From positions 1-64,000 of the forward strand of contig NZ_JAKHSK010000021.1 in assembly GCF_023499215.1 (NCBI RefSeq): 64,000 nt of DNA, written 5' to 3'. The notes under the pieces were generated by a model. The model was given only the letters and a program-made list of their open reading frames with translations, was not told where the DNA came from and ran no database searches. A program made the translations under genes and the position numbers. Below are positions 23,680 to 30,827 of the stretch, piece by piece (the stretch's first letter is position 1; each line of letters begins with the position of its first letter). The stretch comes from Zunongwangia pacifica (GTDB lineage Bacteria > Bacteroidota > Bacteroidia > Flavobacteriales > Flavobacteriaceae).

Positions 23680-24477
23680 ATGAATTTAAACTTAAAAGAT
23701 AAAATTGTTTTAGTAACAGGTTCAGCAGGAATGCCCGGAAGTATAGGTCATAATATTGTTTTTGCCTTAGCAGAAGAAGGAGCTATTCCTGTTTTGTTAG
23801 ACCGAAATGCACGCGGTTTTGAATATGAAACCCAATTGCGTGAAAAGGGATTGGATAGTACATTCTATCAAACCGATCTTTCTGACTCAGAGCAAATTAA
23901 AAATTCAATAGAGCAACTTTCGGCAAAATATGGGCGTATAGATGCCATAATCAATAATGTAGGGGTCAACGACGGAGTTTCGCTCGAAGGTTCACTTGAG
24001 GATTTTATGTATTCGCTTAAGCTCAATCTGGTGAGTTTTTATGCCACTGTTAAATATGCTTTACCGTTATTGAAAAAAAGTAAAGGGAATATTTTAAATG
24101 TAGGTTCTAAAGTAGCGATAACTGGGCAGGGCGGAACCTCAGGATATGCTGCTGCTAAAGGTGGTGTGCTGGGATTAACCCGTGAATGGGCCGTAGATTT
24201 AATTAAATACGGTATTCGTAGCAATGCACTTATTATTGCAGAAAGTTATACACCAGCTTACGAAAACTGGATTGAAACCCTGGATAACGGAGCCGAAAAA
24301 CTTGAGGCTATAAAGAAAACCATTCCCCTGGAAAACCGTATGACCAGCACTCAGGAATTGGCAGATACCGCTTTATTTACCATTTCTGAAAAATCCTCTC
24401 ATACCACCGGTCAGTTTATTTTTGTTGACGGCGGCTATGTGCATCTGGATCGCGCTTTGCTTCCGGTTAAAAATTAA
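23680..24477 (+). CDS. L-fucose dehydrogenase candidate (SDR family)
   Basis: A 265-residue short-chain dehydrogenase predicted to oxidise L-fucose to its lactone. The cofactor loop is a variant, TGSAGMPGSIG instead of TGxxxGIG; NNVG replaces NNAG; the catalytic stretch is NVGSKVAI, then YAAAKGG. The variant loop and C-terminal extension (VHLDRALLPVKN) match SDRs I know from fucose loci. Tight packing between lactonase and permease genes (3-base gaps on both sides) supports this role over the zinc enzyme upstream, though both could act. Confidence 0.78.
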   Translation: MNLNLKDKIVLVTGSAGMPGSIGHNIVFALAEEGAIPVLLDRNARGFEYETQLREKGLDSTFYQTDLSDSEQIKNSIEQLSAKYGRIDAIINNVGVNDGVSLEGSLEDFMYSLKLNLVSFYATVKYALPLLKKSKGNILNVGSKVAITGQGGTSGYAAAKGGVLGLTREWAVDLIKYGIRSNALIIAESYTPAYENWIETLDNGAEKLEAIKKTIPLENRMTSTQELADTALFTISEKSSHTTGQFIFVDGGYVHLDRALLPVKN

Positions 24478-24480
24478 TTT

Positions 24481-25812
24481 ATGGGAAAACATTCAAAAAC
24501 ACCTGTGGTAGCAAAATCGGTACTGTTGCCTTTTGTTCTTATAACTTCTTTATTTGCGCTGTGGGGTTTCGCAAACGATATCACCAACCCAATGGTTTCA
24601 GCATTTAAAAAAGTACTGGAGCTTGATAATTTTCAGGCTTCGCTGGTACAACTTGCTTTTTATGGAGGTTATTTTACCATGGCACTACCAGCAGCAATTT
24701 TTGTAAACCGTTTTTCCTATAAAAAAGGAGTGTTATTGGGGCTTGGTCTTTATGCTGTAGGGGCATTACTCTTTTATCCTGCTGCAGCCTATGAAGAGTT
24801 TGGCTTTTTTCTCGCGGCACTCTATATTTTAACTTTCGGACTTGCATTTTTAGAAACAACAGCAAATCCTTACATCCTGTCTATGGGAGCCGAAAAAACA
24901 GCGACACAACGTCTTAATCTTGCTCAGGCTTTTAATCCTATGGGCGCGTTATTGGGGTTGATTGTGGCACAGAAGTTTATTTTAGCTTCGTTACAATCAG
25001 ATGATCTGTTACCAGATGGGACTACTGTTTATTCTACCCTAGGAGATGAGGCTAAGGCTGTGGTTCGTACAGCTGATCTGGCCGTGATACGTGATCCTTA
25101 TGTTTTATTAGGGATTGTGGTAATAGGCTTTTTATTGGTAATCAGTCTTGTGAATATGCCGCAAAATGCACATCAGGAAACCAAGGTAAAGATAGGTGGT
25201 TCAATTAAACGTCTTTTTAAATCCCGAAAATTTACAGGAGGTGTGATCGCTCAGGCGTTTTATGTAGGTGCGCAGATTATGTGCTGGACCTATTTATATC
25301 AATATGCCGAATCTTTTGGAATAGATAATACCCAGGCTGTCAACTACGGGATAGCCGCTCTTGTCGTTTTTCTTATTGGTAGATGGGTGGGTACAGGCTT
25401 GCTAAAATATATAGATTCTGGTAAACTACTATTGTTTTTTGCGTTAGGGGCCTCTATTGCAACATTGATTACGATCTTCGTGCCTGGAATGGTGGGGTTA
25501 ATTGCTTTAGTGTGTATCTCTTTCTTTATGTCTATTATGTTTCCCACTATTTATGGGATAGCGCTTGAAGGGCAGGGGGAAGATGCTAAATTTGGTGCCG
25601 CTTTTCTGGTGATGGCTATTGTGGGAGGTGCTTTAATGCCTACGCTTCAGGGATTAATTCTTGATCTGGGTGGTTCAGGCTATACCGATATTCAGATTTT
25701 AGGTGTGCCCGAAGTCAATTTTTCATTCATTCTGCCGCTGGTTTGCTTTATAATTATTGGTATTTACGGAAGGGATGTTTATAAAAAATATAATATAGAA
25801 ACGACCTCATGA
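24481..25812 (+). CDS. fucP: L-fucose/H+ symporter, MFS
   Basis: Inner-membrane importer, 443 residues, with twelve hydrophobic segments. FucP hallmarks: the aspartate in GFANDITNPMV after TM1 and the glutamate in FLETTANPYIL in TM4, corresponding to the proton-coupling D46 and E135 of Escherichia coli FucP. Related MFS proteins carry glucose, galactose or N-acetylglucosamine; the operon argues for fucose. The stop overlaps the next start by four bases (ATGA). Confidence 0.9.
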   Translation: MGKHSKTPVVAKSVLLPFVLITSLFALWGFANDITNPMVSAFKKVLELDNFQASLVQLAFYGGYFTMALPAAIFVNRFSYKKGVLLGLGLYAVGALLFYPAAAYEEFGFFLAALYILTFGLAFLETTANPYILSMGAEKTATQRLNLAQAFNPMGALLGLIVAQKFILASLQSDDLLPDGTTVYSTLGDEAKAVVRTADLAVIRDPYVLLGIVVIGFLLVISLVNMPQNAHQETKVKIGGSIKRLFKSRKFTGGVIAQAFYVGAQIMCWTYLYQYAESFGIDNTQAVNYGIAALVVFLIGRWVGTGLLKYIDSGKLLLFFALGASIATLITIFVPGMVGLIALVCISFFMSIMFPTIYGIALEGQGEDAKFGAAFLVMAIVGGALMPTLQGLILDLGGSGYTDIQILGVPEVNFSFILPLVCFIIIGIYGRDVYKKYNIETTS

Positions 25813-26144
25813 AATTAAATAGACATTGTTATGCCTGCGACCTTATTGATGATGCGGATCTTATTGAAGAGTACGACACTTATCATAAAAGGATTTGGCC
25901 AGAAATCGAAAAGAGCATCGTTGAGGCAGGGATTGCGGATATGGAAATTTACCGTTGTGGGAACCGCCTTTTTATGATTACCGAAACCACTTCAGCGTAT
26001 GATTCAGAACGAAAAAAGCAGATGGATTTAGATAATCCTAAAGTGCAGGAGTGGGAAAATTTAATGTGGAACTATCAGCAAGCGATCCCTTTTGCTAAAA
26101 AAGGAGAGAAATGGATTCCTATGGAGCGAATTTTTAAGCTTTAG
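25809..26144 (+). CDS. L-fucose/L-rhamnose mutarotase family protein
   Basis: A 111-residue single-domain protein of the RhaM (L-rhamnose mutarotase, DUF718) fold: YACDLIDDADLIEEYDTYH, RIWPEIEKSI, MEIYRCGNRLFMI and a Trp-rich C-terminus (VQEWENLMW). It interconverts anomers of the 6-deoxysugar so the dehydrogenase receives its form. In this operon the substrate is most likely fucose, which has the same methyl group; rhamnose cannot be excluded. Last gene of the operon. Confidence 0.85.
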   Translation: MKLNRHCYACDLIDDADLIEEYDTYHKRIWPEIEKSIVEAGIADMEIYRCGNRLFMITETTSAYDSERKKQMDLDNPKVQEWENLMWNYQQAIPFAKKGEKWIPMERIFKL

Positions 26145-26165
26145 AAATGATTTTTAATCGAAAGT

Positions 26166-26198
26166 AAATCACCCCATGGACTTGCCCTGAGGTGATTT
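26166..26198. terminator. Bidirectional terminator between the fucose operon and pirin gene
   Basis: Stem AAATCACC / GGTGATTT with a 17-base loop that contains a CATGGACTTGCCCTGA repeat unit. It serves both convergent units; its right arm overlaps the pirin stop codon. The loop belongs to the dispersed family seen at 52408, 54622 and 61784. Confidence 0.65.
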
Positions 26199-27093
26199 AT
26201 TTAAATTTAGGTTCAGGTAAAGGCACATATTCTTTATCGTCATTTGAGATTTTAGGAAAAGCCTTAAGGTTTTGAGTTTTCCAATTTTGTTTTGCCTGTT
26301 CTAAAATCGATTTGTCTGAATTTACAAAATTCCAAAACATAAAGCGTTCTTCTTCAAAAGCTTGTCCTCCAAAAAGATATAAGGTGGTTTCTCCATGAGT
26401 TTCAAACTCACATAAGCGGGCATTTTTAGCGATCAATAACTGTTTGGTGCCAAAATCATTATTTTCAATTTTTACCTTGCCATCTAGCACGTACATACCA
26501 ACTTCTCCAAAAAGTTTATCCCCAATGTTGATCTTTTGTGGTTTTTTTGTTTTTATTTCGATGAAATAAAGAGGGCTGTGCACGGGAACCGGGGATTGTT
26601 TTCCTTTTATTTTACCTGCGATTAGTTTATAGGTCACGCCATTTTCTTCCCAAGTAGGAATTTCATCTTTACTGATATGGAAAAACGAAGCCTCAGATTG
26701 CTCTAACTCTTTGGGAAGACCAATCCAAATTTGAAGGCCGTGTAAAAACTTATCTTCTTTTCGTAAATATTCGGGAGTTCTTTCAGAATGCACTACACCT
26801 TTACCGGCGGTCATCCAGTTCACTTCTCCAGGTTTTATTTCTATAGCATTTCCTAAACTATCTCTATGGAAAATCGCACCATCGAAAAGATAAGTGAGTG
26901 TAGAAAGCCCAATATGTGGATGTGGAGGCACATCTAAATTTTGGTGTTCTTTTAAACATGCCGGTCCCATGTGATCGATAAACAAGAATGGACCAACAGC
27001 TCTTTTTTGCCGGAAGGGTAGCAGCCTGCCAACCATAAAGTTTCCTATATTGGCTGCTTTTTCTTCTAAAATAAGACCTACGTTAGATTGCAT
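26197..27093 (-). CDS. Pirin-family protein
   Basis: Double-cupin iron protein of 298 residues. The N-terminal cupin carries H58 and H60 in PPHPHIGLSTLTYLFDG and a later VHSERTPE segment with metal-ligand His and Glu, as in pirins with quercetinase activity. Role in bacteria is varied (quercetin oxidation, stress response); this protein's substrate is unknown. Monocistronic, convergent with the fucose operon. Confidence 0.9.
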   Translation of the reverse strand: MQSNVGLILEEKAANIGNFMVGRLLPFRQKRAVGPFLFIDHMGPACLKEHQNLDVPPHPHIGLSTLTYLFDGAIFHRDSLGNAIEIKPGEVNWMTAGKGVVHSERTPEYLRKEDKFLHGLQIWIGLPKELEQSEASFFHISKDEIPTWEENGVTYKLIAGKIKGKQSPVPVHSPLYFIEIKTKKPQKINIGDKLFGEVGMYVLDGKVKIENNDFGTKQLLIAKNARLCEFETHGETTLYLFGGQAFEEERFMFWNFVNSDKSILEQAKQNWKTQNLKAFPKISNDDKEYVPLPEPKFK

Positions 27094-27273
27094 TTTTAGT
27101 AGTTTTTGTTTTTAAAGCTTAGGAGTTAATTTATAAAAAACATCACTATTTTCGCTGATTTTTATAGGATGAAATTAGGTGTTTTTTATCATATAAATGT
27201 GGGGTAATTTTATTTATATGCTGTTATGCCCATGCTTAATTAGTTTGGGATATTTATCTAGTACCAAACCAAA

Positions 27274-27300
27274 AAATCCCATCAATTTCTTGACGGGATC
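27274..27300 (-). terminator. Terminator of the nitroreductase gene
   Basis: On the minus strand: stem GATCCCGTCA / TGATGGGAT (one mismatch) with a short loop, followed by six T. It lies about 30 bases past the stop. Confidence 0.75.
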
Positions 27301-27329
27301 TTAAAAATTGGGGATTTCCAGATTTAATT

Positions 27330-27989
27330 TTAAGCTTCGGTAGATCTTAGGTCTTCTAAGCTCACTTCAGTAATAAAATCCTCTTTAGGGGTTCTTACTT
27401 TTTTCATGTTTACCAACCAGTCATTCTCATTTTCACGATACCCTAAAGGTAACATCAAGGTACTTTTATATCCAGTGCCTTCTAGTTGTAAAAGTTCATC
27501 GAGCTTATCATTTAAGAAACCTTCCATAGGTGTGGCATCCACTTTTTGTTCGGCTGCTGCCGCAATAGCCATGGCAAAAGCAATATAACTTTGCTTAGAA
27601 GCATGGTGCGCCTGCCATTGTGCACCTAAAGGTTCGTAAAGGCTAAGAATATTAGCTTTGTAATCGTCCATAGTGCTGTGGGGAAGTTCTCTTTGATCCA
27701 TGGTGTAATTAAAAACTTCAGAAATTCGCTCGTTACTATAGCTATCCCATGCAGCAAAAACTAAAAGGTGAGAACAGTCGATAACCTGATGTTGGTTCCA
27801 GGCAATGTCTTTTATCTTTTCTAATAAGGCTTTATCTGAGATCACAATAATCTTATAAGGTTGAAGTCCAGATGAAGATGGTGCTAATCTGGCTGCCTCT
27901 AAAATATAATCTACTTTTTCTTGCGGCACTTTAGTCCCGTTCATCTTTTTAGTGGCATAGCGCCATTTTAAATCGTCAATTAAACTCAT
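27330..27989 (-). CDS. NAD(P)H-dependent nitroreductase (NfsB-like)
   Basis: FMN oxidoreductase of 219 residues, the usual length for oxygen-insensitive nitroreductases. N-terminal FMN phosphate site RYATKKM, then AARLAPSSSGLQPYKIIVI, and the C-terminal LMLPLGYRENENDW. Likely reduces quinones or nitroaromatics in the cytoplasm. Single gene with its own terminator. Confidence 0.9.
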   Translation of the reverse strand: MSLIDDLKWRYATKKMNGTKVPQEKVDYILEAARLAPSSSGLQPYKIIVISDKALLEKIKDIAWNQHQVIDCSHLLVFAAWDSYSNERISEVFNYTMDQRELPHSTMDDYKANILSLYEPLGAQWQAHHASKQSYIAFAMAIAAAAEQKVDATPMEGFLNDKLDELLQLEGTGYKSTLMLPLGYRENENDWLVNMKKVRTPKEDFITEVSLEDLRSTEA

Positions 27990-28096
27990 TGTTTATAATT
28001 TATTTGTCTTATCTATATGGTCTCCATTTTTATAAAAAACTAACACTAACATTTAGGTTAGTGGTGATGTTTTTTGTTTTCAGATATTTTTCTGAA

Positions 28097-28133
28097 TAAA
28101 AAAAGCCCCGCTAGAAATACTAACGAGGCTTTG
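28097..28133 (-). terminator. Terminator of the MetE-like gene
   Basis: On the minus strand: stem AAAGCCTCGTTAG / CTAGCGGGGCTTT (with mismatch) around a five-base loop, followed by a run of seven T, 23 bases after the stop. Confidence 0.85.
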
Positions 28134-28155
28134 ATCTTATAATACTTCAGAAGAG

Positions 28156-29277
28156 TTATGCCCAGACTTCCTGAGTAATCTCGTTAATTAATTTTATTTT
28201 TTTCCATTGGTCTTCTTCCGTTAAGATATTGCCTTCTTCGGTGGATGCAAAACCGCATTGCGGACTCAAACTTAAGCGTTCTAGGTCTACATATTCAGCT
28301 GCTTCTTTTATTCGGTTTATGATGAGCTCCTTATTCTCTAAAGTGGCATTTTTACTGGTAAGTAAGCCTAAAACCACTTTTTTATCCTTGGGAATAAACC
28401 GTAATGGCTTAAAATTCCCTGAACGTTCATCATCAAATTCCAAATAAAAGTTTTCTACATTTTCTTTGGCGAAAAGCGTCTGGGCTACCGGCTCATATCC
28501 GCCTGAAGCTGCCCAGGTAGAATGATAATTCCCCCTGCAAACATGGGTTGATAATCGAAGATCTTCAGGTAAATTCTCTAAGGCCAGATTGTTTAATTTT
28601 AGATAGGTTTCTTTAAGTTCATCACGATTAAAACCTTCCCCTGCCATCGTTTTCCAGAAATCAGCATCGCACAACATAGCCCATGTACAATCGTCAAATT
28701 TTAGATCACGGCAGCCCAGATCGTATAATTTTAAAATGGTTTGGCGATAAGCTGCTGCAATATCCTTAAATAATTCTTCCCTGTCTGGATAAAATTTATT
28801 TACATAATCTTCATTATCACCCCTCACCAGTTCGGCATAGAGTTGCGCAGGAGCGGGAATGCTTTGCCTGGCGATTTGATCTTCACCAGTATGGTTTTTC
28901 AAGAAAGAAAAGCTTTCAAATACTGGATGTTCAGGATTAAATTTTAGTTTTCCCGATAATCTGGCTGAATCTTTTCTGGTTTCTTCCCCTTGAAATAAAT
29001 AGCCCTGATCTTTTAGAAAATGTTCTACGCCCTGAAATCCCCAGAAGAAATCGAGATGCCAGTAACTTTGTCTAAATTCCCCATCAGATAAAGCATTAAG
29101 CCCAACTTCTTTTTGTTTTTCGATTAATTTGATGATCTCTTCGTCTTCGACTTTTTTTAGTTCACTCGCTGTAATTTCTTTTTTAGCAAATTCTTCTCTG
29201 GCTTTTTTTAAACGCTCGGGGCGTAAAAAACTACCTACAATATCGGTTTTGTTTTGGATGGTTGAATGGATGCACAT
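28156..29277 (-). CDS. MetE C-terminal-domain-like methyltransferase (YxjG/YxjH type)
   Basis: A 373-residue TIM-barrel protein related to the catalytic half of cobalamin-independent methionine synthase. Zinc ligands are visible as STHVCRGNYHS (His-x-Cys) and SPQCGF. It lacks the N-terminal half of full MetE, so it is not the standard 5-methyl-THF-triglutamate enzyme; short homologues use other methyl donors or regenerate methionine from related compounds. The ATG at 29277 (MCIHSTIQNKTDIVGSFLRP) is preferred to one ten codons earlier because the promoter box lies at 29305-29312. Divergent from an Lrp regulator. Confidence 0.85.
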   Translation of the reverse strand: MCIHSTIQNKTDIVGSFLRPERLKKAREEFAKKEITASELKKVEDEEIIKLIEKQKEVGLNALSDGEFRQSYWHLDFFWGFQGVEHFLKDQGYLFQGEETRKDSARLSGKLKFNPEHPVFESFSFLKNHTGEDQIARQSIPAPAQLYAELVRGDNEDYVNKFYPDREELFKDIAAAYRQTILKLYDLGCRDLKFDDCTWAMLCDADFWKTMAGEGFNRDELKETYLKLNNLALENLPEDLRLSTHVCRGNYHSTWAASGGYEPVAQTLFAKENVENFYLEFDDERSGNFKPLRFIPKDKKVVLGLLTSKNATLENKELIINRIKEAAEYVDLERLSLSPQCGFASTEEGNILTEEDQWKKIKLINEITQEVWA

Positions 29278-29304
29278 AATAATTTTGTTAGGTTTTATAA
29301 TGGT

Positions 29305-29312
29305 CAAAGTTA
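29305..29312 (-). promoter_or_regulatory. -7 box of the MetE-like gene
   Basis: CAAAGTTA on the plus strand is TAACTTTG on the minus strand (TAnnTTTG), 28 bases upstream of the chosen ATG. The -33 element is weak (TTTA). Confidence 0.5.
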
Positions 29313-29391
29313 GCTTTTAAGGTTTTTTTGTCTAAACTGTAATTAAAATTCAGTTTTAATTTCTAATTAAAGTTTTTTATAAGGAATATTG

Positions 29392-29399
29392 TACTTTTG
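29392..29399 (+). promoter_or_regulatory. -7 box of the Lrp gene
   Basis: TACTTTTG fits TAnnTTTG, 37 bases before the ATG. No TTG at the -33 distance. The divergent 159-base interval is the natural place for autoregulation by the Lrp protein. Confidence 0.5.
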
Positions 29400-29436
29400 A
29401 GTTGCAGTTTTAGATCCTTAAAAAGAATAATATCCC

Positions 29437-29901
29437 ATGGAAAATTTAGATGAGGTAGACCTTAAGCTTTTAAAAATACTCCACGAGAACTCAAATTTTA
29501 CCGTAAAAGAGCTGGCAAAGCAGGTAAACCTTTCTGCTTCTCCCGTTTTTGAGCGATTAAAAAGACTTGAAAAAAATGGCTATATAAAAAAGTATATCGC
29601 CATCTTAGATGCAGAGAAGTTGCATCAGGGCTTTATTGTTTTTTGTAATATCAAGCTGAAAAAACATGATAGAACTATCGGAAATCAATTTGTGGATGAT
29701 ATTATGGAAATCGACGAGATTGTAGAGTGCTATAACATTTCTGGAGATTTTGATTTTCTATTGAAGGTATACGCCAGGAATATGAAGCATTACCAGGACT
29801 TTGTATTCAATAAACTAGGGGGCGTAAAAAGTATTGGCAGTACACACAGTACATTTGTTATGACCGAAATTAAAAATACCTACGGAATAGGCATCATTTA
29901 G
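29437..29901 (+). CDS. Lrp/AsnC-family transcriptional regulator
   Basis: A 154-residue regulator with N-terminal winged helix-turn-helix (DLKLLKILHENSNFTVKELA, LSASPVFERLKRLEKNGYI) and a C-terminal RAM ligand domain (ECYNISGDFDFLLKVYARN, then STFVMTEIKNT). Such proteins usually sense amino acids. It is divergent from the MetE-like gene, which suggests control of methionine or sulfur-compound metabolism; that link is inference. Confidence 0.92.
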   Translation: MENLDEVDLKLLKILHENSNFTVKELAKQVNLSASPVFERLKRLEKNGYIKKYIAILDAEKLHQGFIVFCNIKLKKHDRTIGNQFVDDIMEIDEIVECYNISGDFDFLLKVYARNMKHYQDFVFNKLGGVKSIGSTHSTFVMTEIKNTYGIGII

Positions 29902-29933
29902 CTAAAAATTACCCCTGATTTTATCTAAAATCG

Positions 29934-30785
29934 TTATTGAATAGTATATTGGAAGCGTACACCTTGCGATAACCTGAAGTAACCAAAAGCAAAGTGATCT
30001 GGATTAGTTTGGTTTATAAGATTTCCACGAACGTTTGCCGGCGGTGTTCCAAACGGATTGGCAATGGCGCTTTCCAGAATAAGTTCCATATAATCATGAA
30101 ACTGTTTAGAAATAGCCCGAAAAGTAATGTCTATTTCACTGCCAGTTTCAAGATCTTCGTGAGAGAAATTCTGGTACATTTCATTACCATTAAAGAAATC
30201 ATCGCTAGAAAGATCGTATTCCGGGAAATTAAGTACATCACTTTTAAAGTCGGCCAGATAAAAGTTGGTTTCATCTTCAGGGTCGTTGTAATAAAACCTT
30301 ACTTCTTTATCTTCGCCTAAAAAACCGCCATCTTCATATTGTTCTATTCGGGTAATTTCAGGGGACGCAATTAATGTTTCCGTAGCCCTGTATTCTTCAC
30401 CTTCAACAATTACATGAAGCGTAAATTCTTCTTCGATTGTTGGTTGAAAGTTAGTACAAATATAAGTTCCCGGAACTTCGGTCTCGTTAAAATAAAAGAC
30501 TGCCCCGGCTTCATTCTCAATAGTTACTTTTGCATCAGAAACACGGGTGATTTCAGTGTTGTAATAATCTGTAAGCCTAGAAATATAGATGGTTTGATAT
30601 TCTCCTAATGTTCCCGAGCGCCAAAGAATTTCGGCATCTATAACAAGACGAGCATCTCCCTGCTCTAAATCTACATCGATGACATCTTCACAGGAAGTTG
30701 TCCCCATTATTAAAAATAGAGCGATGATATATAAAATGCTGTTTTTTGAAAATAGATAGTTCACACGAATAAGTTTAGGTTGCAC
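29934..30785 (-). CDS. DUF4249 lipoprotein, partner of the TonB receptor
   Basis: Predicted outer-membrane lipoprotein of 283 residues; lipobox MGTTSC with C32, followed by EDVIDVDLEQGDARLVIDA, the typical DUF4249 opening. The rest is beta-rich (DAKVTIENEAG, GEEYRATETL). DUF4249 genes usually follow TonB-receptor genes with a secretin-like N-terminus, as here (42-base gap), and may act as their surface partners; biochemical function is unknown. Confidence 0.85.
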   Translation of the reverse strand: MQPKLIRVNYLFSKNSILYIIALFLIMGTTSCEDVIDVDLEQGDARLVIDAEILWRSGTLGEYQTIYISRLTDYYNTEITRVSDAKVTIENEAGAVFYFNETEVPGTYICTNFQPTIEEEFTLHVIVEGEEYRATETLIASPEITRIEQYEDGGFLGEDKEVRFYYNDPEDETNFYLADFKSDVLNFPEYDLSSDDFFNGNEMYQNFSHEDLETGSEIDITFRAISKQFHDYMELILESAIANPFGTPPANVRGNLINQTNPDHFAFGYFRLSQGVRFQYTIQ

Positions 30786-30827
30786 ATTTTGTTTGTCGTC
30801 TTAAATCCCGCAATCATAGTTTTAAGG

